A stretch of 64,000 bases of DNA from Candidatus Eisenbergiella merdavium (GCA_019119595.1 DWWS01000031.1:31109-95108), one strand, 5' to 3'. Positions 24,555 through 34,296 are shown, numbered from the stretch's first letter. Numbers and translations: made by a program. The notes: generated by a model from the letters alone, not told the origin.

Positions 24555-27551
24555 TCATACCTCCTCATACTTATGCTTTTCCATATTAAAAATTTCTCCT
24601 TCAAACAGACCGGAAAGGGTCGTATCAACGATAAGCTCCAGCCGGGCTTCCTTTCCCAGTATACATAAGCCGGCCGGCACGTCGAAACGGTAAGGGCTGA
24701 AGGCTTTCATCCCGAGCGTTCTTCCGTTCAGCCTGAGAGTAAGGCTGTCCTGCATACAGGGATCCACGATCCGGAGCTCTTTGCTCTCTTTTTCAAGTAT
24801 TGTCTCATAAATAATGGTCCCTGCATAGAAGGGAATCCCGGAACGGACCCGATCCTTGATCCAGCCGGTCTCCCGCCATGGCTCCAGGCTCCACAGGCCG
24901 TCTTTTTTCTCCACAGAGAAATCTCCGAAGATATACAGAGGGTTTCGGATCCCGCCAAAGGTCTTGTCTGTCTCAAATACCAGGGTGATTTGATTTTTTC
25001 CCGGTATCAGCGCGTTCGAGATTCGGACTGCCTTATTTGTGTTCAGATAGAATTCCCTGCTTTCGAGGTCTACCTCTTTGATCTCATGGTCGTTTAACCA
25101 CAGGGACCACTTGCCGAGCATGGTTCCCGGCTCCATGACCAGATAAATGTCCTTTCTCTCCTGTTCAGAAAGATCGCAGAAAAATTCGTTCCGGCAGGTT
25201 ACCCTCACCAATCCGAAATCCAGTTCCTTCGGACAGCCGAAATAAGGCTTCTGCCTGACCGGAATCCGTATCCCCGCCTGCTCCAGCTGGTCGATGACCG
25301 GAATGCTTTCCGCCTCTCCTTTCTGGCCGTCCTCGGCTTCTACCTGCCATCGCCCGATACGCAGGGCGTTTTTGCCAAGGATTTTCTGCTTCATGGGAAT
25401 ATCCAGATAAATTTCCATGGGGGCCGGAGTATCATCCGCGCTGGCATATTCCGTATCTTTTCCTGAAAAATCCTCCTCGTTCAGAAAACGGGATTCATAG
25501 GGTGACAGGGTAAGGGAAAGCGTTCCGGCTCCCTTCAGGGTTACGGCGGCGTTTCCCGTTTGACCGGAAAGGTTCAGCAGAAACAGTTCCCTCTTCTTTT
25601 CAGCATTTTCCGTGCAGAACCATACCAGACTGCCATCCTCCCTGAGTGGTGAGGAGATCTCAAAAGGCATGGATATCTCTGCTTCGGACCAGGCGATCAG
25701 GCTTCCCGGATCCCGGGTAAATAAAAGAGACTCTTTTTCCATCGCAGGAGCCTCCTTCCCGTTCCGGTAGCTTTCATAGACCTGACTTCCGGATATCCCA
25801 AGGATATCGCTCAGATCTCCCGTCCTTTCATCCGGTTCGATCTGTTCCCAGGGAATGAGCCCGAAGAAGGCGGTCCTCCCTCCCCGCTGTATGTACTCTC
25901 TCAGCTTTTTTGCCGCTTCGCTTTCCAGGTTGGACATGAAGGGAAGGATTACTGCCTGGTATCGGTCGCCGGAAAGTTGCAGAAAGGTTTTTCCTTCTTT
26001 TTTGACCACTTCCATGGCCGCAAAGAGCTGGGGATCTATGATGTAATAGTCCAGACCTGCTTCAAGAAGCCGGTTCTGTACTGTGGAAAAGTCCTCTTTA
26101 AGCCGTCGCGCCGTTTCTTCATCAGCAGTCCAGGTGCTGGTCACCGGATCAAGAAGCAGGAGCTTCACCGTCCTTTTGCCCTGCAGCATCCGATCCAGCT
26201 TATCCGCGTGGTCGGAAAGACTGTGGACATTTTTCCACCAGGGCATCTGAAAAAAGGAGGAAGGAGGAGCATCATGCTTTTTCAGTCCGTCCGTGGTGTA
26301 ATAAGCGCCATGGGTCACGAACCAGTTGATCCCGGACACTGCAAGCCAGTCAAAGGTCCATTTCATGTCCTGAACAGTCATTCCCCAGCCAATGCTGTGA
26401 AACGCTTCACACAGGGCGCCCTCCTTGTGATAAAAATGGGCTGCGGAGGAAACAATCTTTCCATTGAAGCGGTACTTGCTGTCCGCGATGGATGGCCTGC
26501 TCCCGACCTTCTGATGTCCGGCATCGATTCCGGGTATATCCACGAATTCCAGCTCCTTGCTCCTCAAAATGGGTTTTTCCCCTATGTAGAGCAGATGGTT
26601 TTCGTGACACCAGGAGAGAAGCTGTCTGTCGTAGCTTTCCATAAACTGTTCGGCAGCCGTATCGCGGTAAGCATAGCGGATCCGGCTGGTCATCGTTCCC
26701 ATATCCTCAAACAGTGCGGGCAGATATTCTAACAGGTCGATGCCGTGCCTTTTTTTTACCAGATCGGGAAGCAGGGGCGACCAGGGCTGCTCCGGAGGAA
26801 ATGCGGTCACTTCGTCTGTGAAGAATCCCTTGATCGTTTTCCCGAATTCACTGCCGACATGCTTTTTATAGGCCTCATGGGTGGTTTCTATAAAATATCG
26901 GACAGCGTCGGGATTCAGGGGATCTACAAAGGTGTCAAAATATTTGAAGTGCGTCAGCACCGTTTCCACAAATATGCAGATCTTCCATTCTCCTTCAGGG
27001 ACCGGAAAATACAGATACTGGGAGAGCTCTCCCTGAAAATATCGTTTCCGGTTATAGGCGGTCAGACCGCTCAGCTGGAATACATCCTGCACATATCCCG
27101 TTCCTATATAGGGGGCAAGATCGAGAAAACGATCCCAGTTTATCTTCCCACCTTCCACGGCATAAGCCCGGGCGGAGAGAACCTTTCCCCAGGGAGCATG
27201 CAGCTTTACCGTCTCTTTCCCTTTTGCCTGCGCGGTGACATATCGGAGGGATCTGCACAGATACTCAGGATGATCCAGGACCACCTTTCCGCCGCCGATT
27301 CCGCTGGGATAGGGAAATTCATCGTAGATCCATACCTCCATATCCCGTTTTTTCGCTTCCGTCACTGCATGGCGGACACGGGAGAAAAATTCTTCCGACA
27401 GATAGGGGATCTCCATTCCCTGTCTGGGATGGATCATAAAGCCTTTGATCCCCTGGCGGTACATCTGCTCGATCTGCCTGCTCATCTCATCTTTGTCCAT
27501 CTCTCCGTTCCAAAACCAGAACGGCTGGATACCAAATCGTAAATTTCCCAT
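24555..27551 (-). CDS. Large TIM-barrel glycoside hydrolase, family not assigned
   Basis: The 998-residue cytoplasmic protein begins IQPFWFWNGEMDKDEMSRQI, then GIKGFMIHPRQGMEIPYLSEEFF and EVWIYDEFPYPSGIGGG, a pattern seen in large GH106-like glycosidases with a TIM barrel. It continues through a middle catalytic region (FFTDEVTAFPPEQPW, GAYYTTDGLKKH) to C-terminal beta-sandwich domains (LVMEPGTMLGKWSLWLNDHE; FYAGTIIYE) resembling GH2-type sugar-binding modules. The exact family and substrate are not known to me. It lies 3 bases after the response regulator stop and 3 before the sulfatase start, so all are co-expressed. Confidence 0.68.
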   Translation of the reverse strand: MGNLRFGIQPFWFWNGEMDKDEMSRQIEQMYRQGIKGFMIHPRQGMEIPYLSEEFFSRVRHAVTEAKKRDMEVWIYDEFPYPSGIGGGKVVLDHPEYLCRSLRYVTAQAKGKETVKLHAPWGKVLSARAYAVEGGKINWDRFLDLAPYIGTGYVQDVFQLSGLTAYNRKRYFQGELSQYLYFPVPEGEWKICIFVETVLTHFKYFDTFVDPLNPDAVRYFIETTHEAYKKHVGSEFGKTIKGFFTDEVTAFPPEQPWSPLLPDLVKKRHGIDLLEYLPALFEDMGTMTSRIRYAYRDTAAEQFMESYDRQLLSWCHENHLLYIGEKPILRSKELEFVDIPGIDAGHQKVGSRPSIADSKYRFNGKIVSSAAHFYHKEGALCEAFHSIGWGMTVQDMKWTFDWLAVSGINWFVTHGAYYTTDGLKKHDAPPSSFFQMPWWKNVHSLSDHADKLDRMLQGKRTVKLLLLDPVTSTWTADEETARRLKEDFSTVQNRLLEAGLDYYIIDPQLFAAMEVVKKEGKTFLQLSGDRYQAVILPFMSNLESEAAKKLREYIQRGGRTAFFGLIPWEQIEPDERTGDLSDILGISGSQVYESYRNGKEAPAMEKESLLFTRDPGSLIAWSEAEISMPFEISSPLREDGSLVWFCTENAEKKRELFLLNLSGQTGNAAVTLKGAGTLSLTLSPYESRFLNEEDFSGKDTEYASADDTPAPMEIYLDIPMKQKILGKNALRIGRWQVEAEDGQKGEAESIPVIDQLEQAGIRIPVRQKPYFGCPKELDFGLVRVTCRNEFFCDLSEQERKDIYLVMEPGTMLGKWSLWLNDHEIKEVDLESREFYLNTNKAVRISNALIPGKNQITLVFETDKTFGGIRNPLYIFGDFSVEKKDGLWSLEPWRETGWIKDRVRSGIPFYAGTIIYETILEKESKELRIVDPCMQDSLTLRLNGRTLGMKAFSPYRFDVPAGLCILGKEARLELIVDTTLSGLFEGEIFNMEKHKYEEV

Positions 27552-27554
27552 TTC

Positions 27555-28739
27555 TCAATCCTTTCCGCTGTATCTGTTCTTGTATTCCGTTACTGTACAG
27601 TTGAAGTACTTTTTAAAGCTCAGACTGAAATACTGGCTGTTGTTATAGCCTACCTGTTCCGCGATCTGATAGCTTTTCAGTGAGGTACTCAAAAGAAGCT
27701 GACCGGCTTTTTCCATCCGCACCTGTATCAGATAATCATAGAGGTTTATCCCGAATTTTTCTTTATACAGGCTGGTGAGGTAACAGTGATTGATATTAAA
27801 TCTTGCCGCTATCTGTATCAGTGTCAGCCCGGAATCCTGATAGTTTTCTTCTATATAGTGCCGAATGCGGAGCAGGATGTCCGAGGTCTGGCTGTTCCTG
27901 GCTTTGACAGCGGTCTGATAGGAAAGATAAAGCTGGTTCAATTCCTGAAAGCTGCTGCCGGTATAAAAGCTGCCCCTTACCCCAAGATCTTTTTCCAGCA
28001 GAGTGTTTATCTCCTGCTCCAGAGCTGAGAGCCTGCCTTTAAATCCCGCCTTATCTGGTGTATTGCTCGCAGTATAGATGAAAAAGAGCTGCGTGGCTTC
28101 CATGGGAAGGAAGAAGCTTCCGCTGTGAGCCTGAGTGAGCCTGTCACAGATATCCTTCAGGATCTCTTTGACCCGATCCCACTCCAGCTCGTCCAGACGT
28201 TTAAAATCCACGAACCCCACCACGCCAAAGCCACAGGTGAGGTTGATATCAAAGGCCTTGAACACGTTATCATCCGCCTCTGTAAAGCTATGGTACATAA
28301 GCTGTGAGATATAGTGCCTCTGCAGGGAGGGATAGCCCTCCTTGACCACCCGGTTGATCTTCTGCTCTTCCAGCACCAACTTCTGCGTCTTTTCCATCAC
28401 GGCGATCAGTGCGTCCGGCATGACAGGCTTGGTAAGATAGTCGATGGCGTTCAGTTTTAATGCCTGCTTGGCGTATTCAAAATCCTTATAGCCGGATAAA
28501 AAAATGAACTTTATCTCCGGGTAATAGTCCTTGGCGATCACGGCAAGCTGTATCCCGTCCATCACCGGCATTTTGATATCCGATAATATCACATCGGGTC
28601 GGTGCTCCTTTATATAATCCAGTGCTTCCATTCCGTCTTTGGCACAATATATCAGCTCCCAGCCGTATTTTTCCCAGGGTATCCTGACCGCCATGCTCTT
28701 TCTTGCGATCGTGTCGTCATCTACAAACAATATTTTCAA
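27555..28739 (-). CDS. YesN-type response regulator (receiver plus AraC domain), module 1
   Basis: The 394-residue protein has an N-terminal receiver domain with acidic pocket FVDDD and phospho-acceptor Asp54 in VILSDIKMPVMDG, switch lysine in YLTKPVMP, a middle region without motifs, and a C-terminal AraC helix-turn-helix (LTLIQIAARFNINHCYLTSLYKEKFG; QIAEQVGYNNSQYFSLSFKKYF). The start is a TTG with GGAGGAG five bases upstream. It overlaps the kinase gene by 23 bases. Regulators of this type switch on neighbouring CUT1 sugar transporters, here the divergent ABC genes at 30741. Confidence 0.92.
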   Translation of the reverse strand: MKILFVDDDTIARKSMAVRIPWEKYGWELIYCAKDGMEALDYIKEHRPDVILSDIKMPVMDGIQLAVIAKDYYPEIKFIFLSGYKDFEYAKQALKLNAIDYLTKPVMPDALIAVMEKTQKLVLEEQKINRVVKEGYPSLQRHYISQLMYHSFTEADDNVFKAFDINLTCGFGVVGFVDFKRLDELEWDRVKEILKDICDRLTQAHSGSFFLPMEATQLFFIYTASNTPDKAGFKGRLSALEQEINTLLEKDLGVRGSFYTGSSFQELNQLYLSYQTAVKARNSQTSDILLRIRHYIEENYQDSGLTLIQIAARFNINHCYLTSLYKEKFGINLYDYLIQVRMEKAGQLLLSTSLKSYQIAEQVGYNNSQYFSLSFKKYFNCTVTEYKNRYSGKD

Positions 28740-30552
28740 TTGCTCTCCTCCCTGTTTGATCGGCAGTTATCTTCTGCTCTCTGGCCGGTATCCGCAGGCA
28801 GACCACGGTGCCTCTTTCCGGCCTGCTTTCAATGGTCAGTCCATAATCCCCCTTATATGTCATCCGGATCCTTGCGTGCACGTTCAGAAGACCATAAACT
28901 TTTCCAGGAGCTTGGCGCACCGGACGCTGCTCCAGCGCCTCTCTCAGCTCCGTCAGACGGTTTTCCGGAATCCCTGCCCCATTATCAGACACGCGGATCA
29001 GAATATCTGCTTTCTCCCTTTTCGCTTCGATACAGATCAGTCCACCCTCCCGCATGGGCCGGATCCCGTGATAGATGGCATTCTCCGCCAGGGGCTGTAA
29101 AACGGTTTTCAGCGTACGATAGTTTTTCAGCTCCTCTGGAAGCACGAGCACATAGTCAAAATCATCAAACCTGGTCTGAAGAATGGAAAGATACATCCTC
29201 GTATGAGTGAATTCTTCCTCAAGGCTGATATCGTTCCCGCCCTTACTGACTCCGATCCTGTAAAAAGTGGCGAGCTGGCTGGTCATGGCCTGGGCTTCGC
29301 GTATCTCTCCGATAGAACAAAGCTGATAAATGGTATCCAGCGTATTATACAGAAAATGGGGATTGATCTGTTCATGGAGGATGTTCAGCTCCGCGATCCG
29401 TCGGCTGTCCATTTCCTGATCCAGATTGGAAATCAGGGTCCGTATCCTTTCCATCAGTCCCGTTACCGCCCGGTTGATACGGTCTATCTCTCGACTTCCC
29501 TCCACATCAAAGACCACATCCAGATGATTTTCGGAAACTTGTGTCAGCTTTTCCTCCAGCCGGGTCAGAGGTTTTGAGATTACCAGAGACAGGCTTCCAT
29601 ACACTCCGGCGCAGAGAAGGAGAAATACCAGGATGATCCCCAGAAGGGCGCTGGTGAGTATCTTCTGATCTAAAAGCATTTCCTCCACGGGGACTGCGGC
29701 CAGAATGCCCAGCTCACATCCCGGCTCTTCCAGGGTAAGGGGCTTATAAAAACAGTAGAAACGGTTTGACTGAAATTCCGTTTCGTCGGTACAATTTTCC
29801 AGCTTTTTTTCAATTTCATTTCTTTCCTGGCTTTCCATCTTATCGGAATGGAACAGGAGACTGCCATCCTGCACCACAAAAAACATGCTGTTGGGTGTGA
29901 TCAGAGCGTTTTCTACGGACTGTCTTAACAATGCATCGTCGATCTCAAAGAGTATGAAACCCTGTCTTTTTGACGTATCCGTTCCCAGCAGGGTCATGAG
30001 GCCCAGGCTGGTATGGCCTTCATAGCCTGTTTCATAGGGATGTATTTCCTTTGGTATCACCCAGGTGAGCTCACGGTTGCTGACGGTCTTGTTCAGTTCA
30101 GCATAGTCAAAATTGATGGAGGAGACCACCATCTGATGTTCATTATAGTATACAAAGATAGAAGAATCATTCAGATAGAGGGCCATACTGCAAAGATCTC
30201 CGGAGTTTTTGACAAAATCCGTAAGATTGGTATGAAGGCTGTAATACCCGGAAGGAGTGATCGGCATCTGATCCGTCTCTATATTCTGCCGCATGGAAAA
30301 GAAATTCCATGCGGAAAGCTGTGCGGATGCGGAGGCATAAGCGGCTTCCAGAGACTGCCCTAACGTCTGGCTGAGCTGGTTGACTATGTTGCCTGCATTT
30401 TTGTGAGTCTGTTTTGACAGCTGCTCAGCGCCCAGATCATAAAAGATCAGATAGGACAGTAGCACGAGCAGCATACATGGGATCAAAAATAATAAAGTAA
30501 GTGTTTTCAGGGAATACCCACGCAGTCTCTTTTTTATATCCAAGCTCATCAC
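28717..30552 (-). CDS. YesM-type sensor histidine kinase, module 1
   Basis: The 611-residue kinase has a membrane helix at about 17-40, an extracellular sensor of about 250 residues, a second helix near 300 (LLGIILVFLLLCAGVYG), a HAMP domain, the phospho-accepting histidine in INPHFLYNTLDTIYQL (near residue 397), and a C-terminal ATPase domain (LAENAIYHGIRP, VSDNGAGIPENRL). The separate external sensor probably reads the sugar-loaded binding protein or a glycan directly. GTG, ATG or TTG starts are all possible around 30543-30552. It heads the minus-strand operon. Confidence 0.92.
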   Translation of the reverse strand: MMSLDIKKRLRGYSLKTLTLLFLIPCMLLVLLSYLIFYDLGAEQLSKQTHKNAGNIVNQLSQTLGQSLEAAYASASAQLSAWNFFSMRQNIETDQMPITPSGYYSLHTNLTDFVKNSGDLCSMALYLNDSSIFVYYNEHQMVVSSINFDYAELNKTVSNRELTWVIPKEIHPYETGYEGHTSLGLMTLLGTDTSKRQGFILFEIDDALLRQSVENALITPNSMFFVVQDGSLLFHSDKMESQERNEIEKKLENCTDETEFQSNRFYCFYKPLTLEEPGCELGILAAVPVEEMLLDQKILTSALLGIILVFLLLCAGVYGSLSLVISKPLTRLEEKLTQVSENHLDVVFDVEGSREIDRINRAVTGLMERIRTLISNLDQEMDSRRIAELNILHEQINPHFLYNTLDTIYQLCSIGEIREAQAMTSQLATFYRIGVSKGGNDISLEEEFTHTRMYLSILQTRFDDFDYVLVLPEELKNYRTLKTVLQPLAENAIYHGIRPMREGGLICIEAKREKADILIRVSDNGAGIPENRLTELREALEQRPVRQAPGKVYGLLNVHARIRMTYKGDYGLTIESRPERGTVVCLRIPAREQKITADQTGRRAIENIVCR

Positions 30553-30566
30553 TCCTTCTGTTTCGT

Positions 30567-30595
30567 AGTATAGAAATTTTCATTTTTCCTGTCAA
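30567..30595 (-). promoter_or_regulatory. Promoter of the module 1 kinase operon
   Basis: On the minus strand a perfect TTGACA and TATACT are 17 bases apart, ending 15 bases before the kinase start. This near-consensus promoter suggests steady expression of the sensor system. Confidence 0.75.
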
Positions 30596-30624
30596 TAATC
30601 ACATAATATTTTGGATAAACATCT

Positions 30625-30652
30625 AAATATTGTATAAATTTAATAAAATATT
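30625..30652 (+). promoter_or_regulatory. Possible 21-bp-spaced operator in the module 1 divergent region
   Basis: AAATATT occurs at 30625 and 30646, exactly 21 bases (two helical turns) apart. This resembles the clearer pair ahead of the module 2 binding protein, but the region is so AT-rich that chance is a real possibility. A weak -10 (TACGAT) follows at 30692 for the ABC genes. Confidence 0.25.
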
Positions 30653-30740
30653 ATTTATTTACCGGGAAATAAAAATGTGATTAAATGCAAATACGATAAA
30701 TCCCTGCCGCAGTCAGGACGGCGGGAGAGAGGAGTAACCT

Positions 30741-31685
30741 ATGAAAGCATACAAACGAACTGTTCCGACCGGAGCCGGCCATCCTTTGCCAGGCAGGCAG
30801 GGAAATACCGTGAAAAAAATGCTGGCTCCCTATCTTCTGCTTCTGCCGGCTATCCTTCTGATACTGGTATTCATGGTCTATCCCATCGGGAACGTATTCT
30901 ATTTAAGCCTGCGGAGCTATAATCCTACCAAGCCCTGGATCAATGGCTTTGCCGGACTGGATAACTTTAAGGACATTCTCACCGGCAGTGAATTCTGGAA
31001 AGCTCTGGGAGTTTCGGTGAAATGGGTATTATCAGAGGTTCTGCTTCAGCTGGTATTCGGTATGATCATTGCCCTTATCCTGAACCAGAGGTTCAAAGGG
31101 CGCGGACTTTTCAGGGCCATCACCTTTATCCCCTGGGCGATGTCGGGTGTTCTGACCGCTGTTCTGTGGAGCCTGATATTTAATGAGAACGTTGGACTCT
31201 TGAACGATATCCTGATGAAGATAGGGCTGATCGATACGCCAAAGGCCTGGGTGTCCAACCCAGGGCTGGTATTCGGATCTGTCGTGACCGCTGAGCTTTG
31301 GAGGGGGATTCCATTTTTCGCCATCAGCCTTTTGGCAGCCATGCAGAATATCTCCGGTGATCTCTATGAAGCGGCAAATGTGGACGGAGCAAGTCGGATC
31401 CAGTCCTTTATCCGGATCACGCTCCCGCAGCTTAAGGATACTATCATTCTTACCACGCTCCTTCGCTCCGTTTGGGAGTTCAACAGTGTGGATCTGATAT
31501 ACAGTCTTACAGGAGGAGGGCCGGTGGGGAAGACCACCACGCTTAGCATCCTCATCGCCAACCAGGCGACCAGGACGAGCAACTATGGCTATGGCTCCGC
31601 CATTTCCGTGATCAGCTTCCTGCTGCTGGCGGTCTTTGCCTTTATCTATCTGAAGTTGTCCAAATTTGGAGGAGAGGAGGAATGA
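30741..31685 (+). CDS. CUT1 sugar ABC transporter permease, module 1 (MalF/UgpA-like)
   Basis: The 314-residue membrane protein has six predicted helices, beginning APYLLLLPAILLILVFMVYPIG, and the EAA-loop YEAANVDGASRIQSFIRITLPQL that docks with the ATPase. GAGAGGAGTAACCT precedes the ATG. It is first in a three-gene unit divergent from the kinase operon. As is usual for oligosaccharide CUT1 systems, no ATPase gene is present; a shared MsmX-type ATPase encoded elsewhere is expected. Confidence 0.93.
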   Translation: MKAYKRTVPTGAGHPLPGRQGNTVKKMLAPYLLLLPAILLILVFMVYPIGNVFYLSLRSYNPTKPWINGFAGLDNFKDILTGSEFWKALGVSVKWVLSEVLLQLVFGMIIALILNQRFKGRGLFRAITFIPWAMSGVLTAVLWSLIFNENVGLLNDILMKIGLIDTPKAWVSNPGLVFGSVVTAELWRGIPFFAISLLAAMQNISGDLYEAANVDGASRIQSFIRITLPQLKDTIILTTLLRSVWEFNSVDLIYSLTGGGPVGKTTTLSILIANQATRTSNYGYGSAISVISFLLLAVFAFIYLKLSKFGGEEE

Positions 31686-31688
31686 GAT

Positions 31689-32522
31689 ATGAGATTAAAA
31701 CGAAAGGATAAGATCTTTCTGATCTGGCTGCCGCTTATCGTCATCAATATTTTTGTGCTCGTTCCTATCCTGTGGACCGTGGTGACATCGCTGAAGGCGG
31801 AAGGGGATATATTGAAAAAACCCATCCGGTATATTCCGGATCCGGTAACCTTTGAAAACTATGTCCGTGCCTGGATCAACTGCAGCTTTGATCAGTATTT
31901 TTTCAATTCCATGAAGGTGAGTCTGATCGCAGTTACCTGTATCGTCATTATAGCCATCATGATTGGATATGCCCTGAACCGATACAGGTTCAAAGGAAAA
32001 AATCTTTTTATGGGATTGTTGCTGTGCATTCAGTTCATCCCGCACGCGGTACTCCTCATCCCTCTTTTTAACGTATTTAACAAGATGGGGCTGATCGGAA
32101 GTCTGACCTCTGTGATCCTGGTCTGTATCACATTCCAGTTTCCCTTTAACTCCATTCTCATGAGAGGGTTCATCAGCGGAATCCCCTATTCGCTGGAGGA
32201 AGCCGCACAGATCGACGGATGCAGCCGTCTGCAGGCGGTCATAAAGATCGTCATTCCCATGCTGGTGCCCGGGATCGTCACAACGGCAGCCTTTGCCTTT
32301 ATCGGCGTATGGAATGAATTTCTTTTCAGCATGATGTTTTTGAATGATTCCGCCAATTATACGATTCCTATAGGGCTGAAAATGATGCAGGGAGAATACA
32401 ACATTGAATACGGCGCTCTTGCGGCAGGCGCTATCATCGCGATGGCCGTCCCGGTAGCTCTTTTCGCTTATCTGCAGAAATATCTTGTGACCGGTCTTGG
32501 GGCAGGCGCCGTAAAGGGATAA
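31689..32522 (+). CDS. CUT1 sugar ABC transporter permease, module 1 (MalG/UgpE-like)
   Basis: The 277-residue permease has the family start IFLIWLPLIVINIFVLVPILW, about six helices and the EAA-loop EEAAQIDGCSRLQAVIKIVIPML. The Shine-Dalgarno GGAGAGGAGGAATGAG lies in the end of the preceding gene; only 3 bases separate the two. It forms the channel together with the first permease. Confidence 0.93.
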   Translation: MRLKRKDKIFLIWLPLIVINIFVLVPILWTVVTSLKAEGDILKKPIRYIPDPVTFENYVRAWINCSFDQYFFNSMKVSLIAVTCIVIIAIMIGYALNRYRFKGKNLFMGLLLCIQFIPHAVLLIPLFNVFNKMGLIGSLTSVILVCITFQFPFNSILMRGFISGIPYSLEEAAQIDGCSRLQAVIKIVIPMLVPGIVTTAAFAFIGVWNEFLFSMMFLNDSANYTIPIGLKMMQGEYNIEYGALAAGAIIAMAVPVALFAYLQKYLVTGLGAGAVKG

Positions 32523-32566
32523 AAAGAAACAATGATAACATACTTAACGCTTAAGGAGGAGAAAAC

Positions 32567-33964
32567 ATGTTAAAGAAAAAAGCAGCTATCTTCATCGCCA
32601 TGGTCATGACAATGACGTCTCTGGCAGCCTGCGGCAGTACGGATAACGGGACTTCCACGGACAGCGGTTCTTCCGTTCAGGCAGGTCAGGCTGACGTTTC
32701 CACAGAAGCAGCTTCTGAGGACGCAGGGAGCGATCCTGGAGAAGTGGTGGAGATCACTTTCTGGGATCAGAACGCCAGCGAGACCCGAACGCAGATGTTT
32801 AATCACCTCATTGAGGAATTTGAAAAAGAAAATCCTGATATCAAGGTTAATCTTGTCCCCATTCCTGCTTCTGAAGCAAAAGCCAAGTATGATGTGGCCA
32901 TCCAGTCCAATACGGCTCCGGACTGCGGCGGCGTTTCTCAGTACTGGATGAGTGATTTCATCGTGCAGGACGCTCTGGTGGCACTGGACGACTATCTGGC
33001 AGGATGGGAGGAAGCGGAATATCTGCTGGATATGTACCAGGAGTCCATCAGGGATATGGCTCCGGATGGAAAAACCTATGCCCTTGCCAACACGGTAACT
33101 CTCCCTACCATCTGGGTCAATAACAGTATGATGGAAGAGGCCGGACTTGACATGCCGAAAGATTGGCTGGAGGTTTGCGACGACGCAGTCCTGCTCACGG
33201 ATACCTCCAAAGGGCAGTACGGATTCTCCATCCGTGGAGGAGCGGGAAGCTCCCAGCAGTTTGAGCAGATGATGTACATGCACTCCGGTATTCTCGATAT
33301 GTTCGATGAGGAGGGAAATTCCACCGTGAACGATCCTGCTCATGTGGAGCTTTTGGAGAAATTTGCCGCCCTTTATATGAAAGCCACTCCGGAGAGCGAT
33401 GTGACCAACGGATATGCTGAGATGGTCGCGGCTTTTGATTCGGGAACAGCCGCTATGATCTTTCACAATTTAGGCTCATACGGCGAGCATAAAAAGAATC
33501 TTGGTGACGGAAACTTTACCGCCCTTACAACTGTGGCCTCCAAGGCAGGAACACAGGTCATCGTATCCAACGGGGCTACCTGCAACGCGGTATTTAAGGA
33601 TTCCAAAAATCCGGAAGCTGCATTTAAGTGGATCTCCTATCTGAACAGCCATTACGCATGCAGCTATTTCAGTGAGCAGATCGGCCAGATTCCCTGCAAC
33701 GAGCTGGCGCTTCAGGACGACTGGGTGACGGAGGTGACCCACATGAAGGAAGCGGCTGATGCAATCCTTTCCGGAAACTGCACGCTCGCTACGCTGCCGA
33801 TCAATATCACAGGCTACTATGACCTGCATAATAACGTTCTGGTCCAGGGCTTTCAGCAGGTCATGCTCGGAGAATTATCCGCTCAGGACTATCTGGATGA
33901 CTGGGCTGCCCAGATGACCCAGCTGAAAAAAGACTATGATGCCTATATCCAAACATTGAAATAA
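32567..33964 (+). CDS. Sugar-binding lipoprotein of ABC transporter, module 1
   Basis: The 465-residue extracellular solute-binding protein (family 1) starts with a lipoprotein signal peptide ending in lipobox LAAC (Cys22), a Ser/Thr/Asp/Gln-rich linker (residues 25-55), then the binding fold (ITFWDQNASETRTQMFNHLIEEFE; IPASEAKAKYDVAIQSNTAPD). It captures the oligosaccharide and delivers it to the two permeases upstream. AAGGAGGAG precedes the ATG, 44 bases after the permease gene. Confidence 0.94.
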   Translation: MLKKKAAIFIAMVMTMTSLAACGSTDNGTSTDSGSSVQAGQADVSTEAASEDAGSDPGEVVEITFWDQNASETRTQMFNHLIEEFEKENPDIKVNLVPIPASEAKAKYDVAIQSNTAPDCGGVSQYWMSDFIVQDALVALDDYLAGWEEAEYLLDMYQESIRDMAPDGKTYALANTVTLPTIWVNNSMMEEAGLDMPKDWLEVCDDAVLLTDTSKGQYGFSIRGGAGSSQQFEQMMYMHSGILDMFDEEGNSTVNDPAHVELLEKFAALYMKATPESDVTNGYAEMVAAFDSGTAAMIFHNLGSYGEHKKNLGDGNFTALTTVASKAGTQVIVSNGATCNAVFKDSKNPEAAFKWISYLNSHYACSYFSEQIGQIPCNELALQDDWVTEVTHMKEAADAILSGNCTLATLPINITGYYDLHNNVLVQGFQQVMLGELSAQDYLDDWAAQMTQLKKDYDAYIQTLK

Positions 33965-33997
33965 AGGGGGAACATAAAAAAGATTCCTGGAGAATGG

Positions 33998-34044
33998 AAA
34001 AAGAAGAATCCTCTGTGCCGTATGGAAGGTGATATGCTATAATG
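33998..34044 (+). repeat. 47-bp direct repeat, copy A (contains extended -10 promoter box)
   Basis: This copy matches the one at 43148-43194 in 44 of 47 bases. It runs from an A/G-rich start through CTCTGTGCCGTATGGAAGG to TGC-TATAAT-G. Similarity stops right after the -10 box. It lies 34 bases after the module 1 binding-protein gene and, with copy B, brackets module 2. It could be a shared promoter/operator or a recombination repeat. Confidence 0.8.
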
Positions 34045-34076
34045 GGGTCTTTGCAGAAAATTTCCTGCAAAGGCCC
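34045..34076 (+). other. Hairpin directly after repeat copy A
   Basis: GGGTCTTTGCAG pairs with CTGCAAAGGCCC (12 bp with one G-T pair) and starts at the position expected for transcription start from copy A; CTCTTTG follows. A second hairpin (GCC..CTGCT/AGCAG..GGC) comes next. The remaining bases to 34267 show no gene. Confidence 0.6.
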
Positions 34077-34267
34077 TCTTTGTCGGCCGCCTTCTGCTGA
34101 AGCAGGGTGGCCAAGATCCAGGGTCATTTTTCCCCGATACATTTTTTCACAGCGAAGGCTGGAAAACCGCTCACGGATAAACTGTTTATTCGTAGAAAAG
34201 ATCCCTTCTGTGTATAATCATAATCCATAGAACGGATATAACAGGGAAATTGAAACGCTGATTATGT

Positions 34268-34296
34268 TTGAAAAGAGTAATCATATCGCCTATAAT
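34268..34296 (+). promoter_or_regulatory. Promoter of the module 2 regulator operon
   Basis: TTGAAA and a perfect TATAAT are 17 bases apart, 90 bases before the response regulator start. This is the likely direct promoter of the regulator-kinase genes; the element at 33998 may drive a separate or longer transcript. Confidence 0.65.

Noticed and set aside
33861-34142. Minus-strand frames over repeats A and B (sharing the peptide LPYGTE) as a gene family
   Set aside because: The shared peptide is just the translation of the 47-bp repeat; the frames have no ribosome binding sites and differ outside it.
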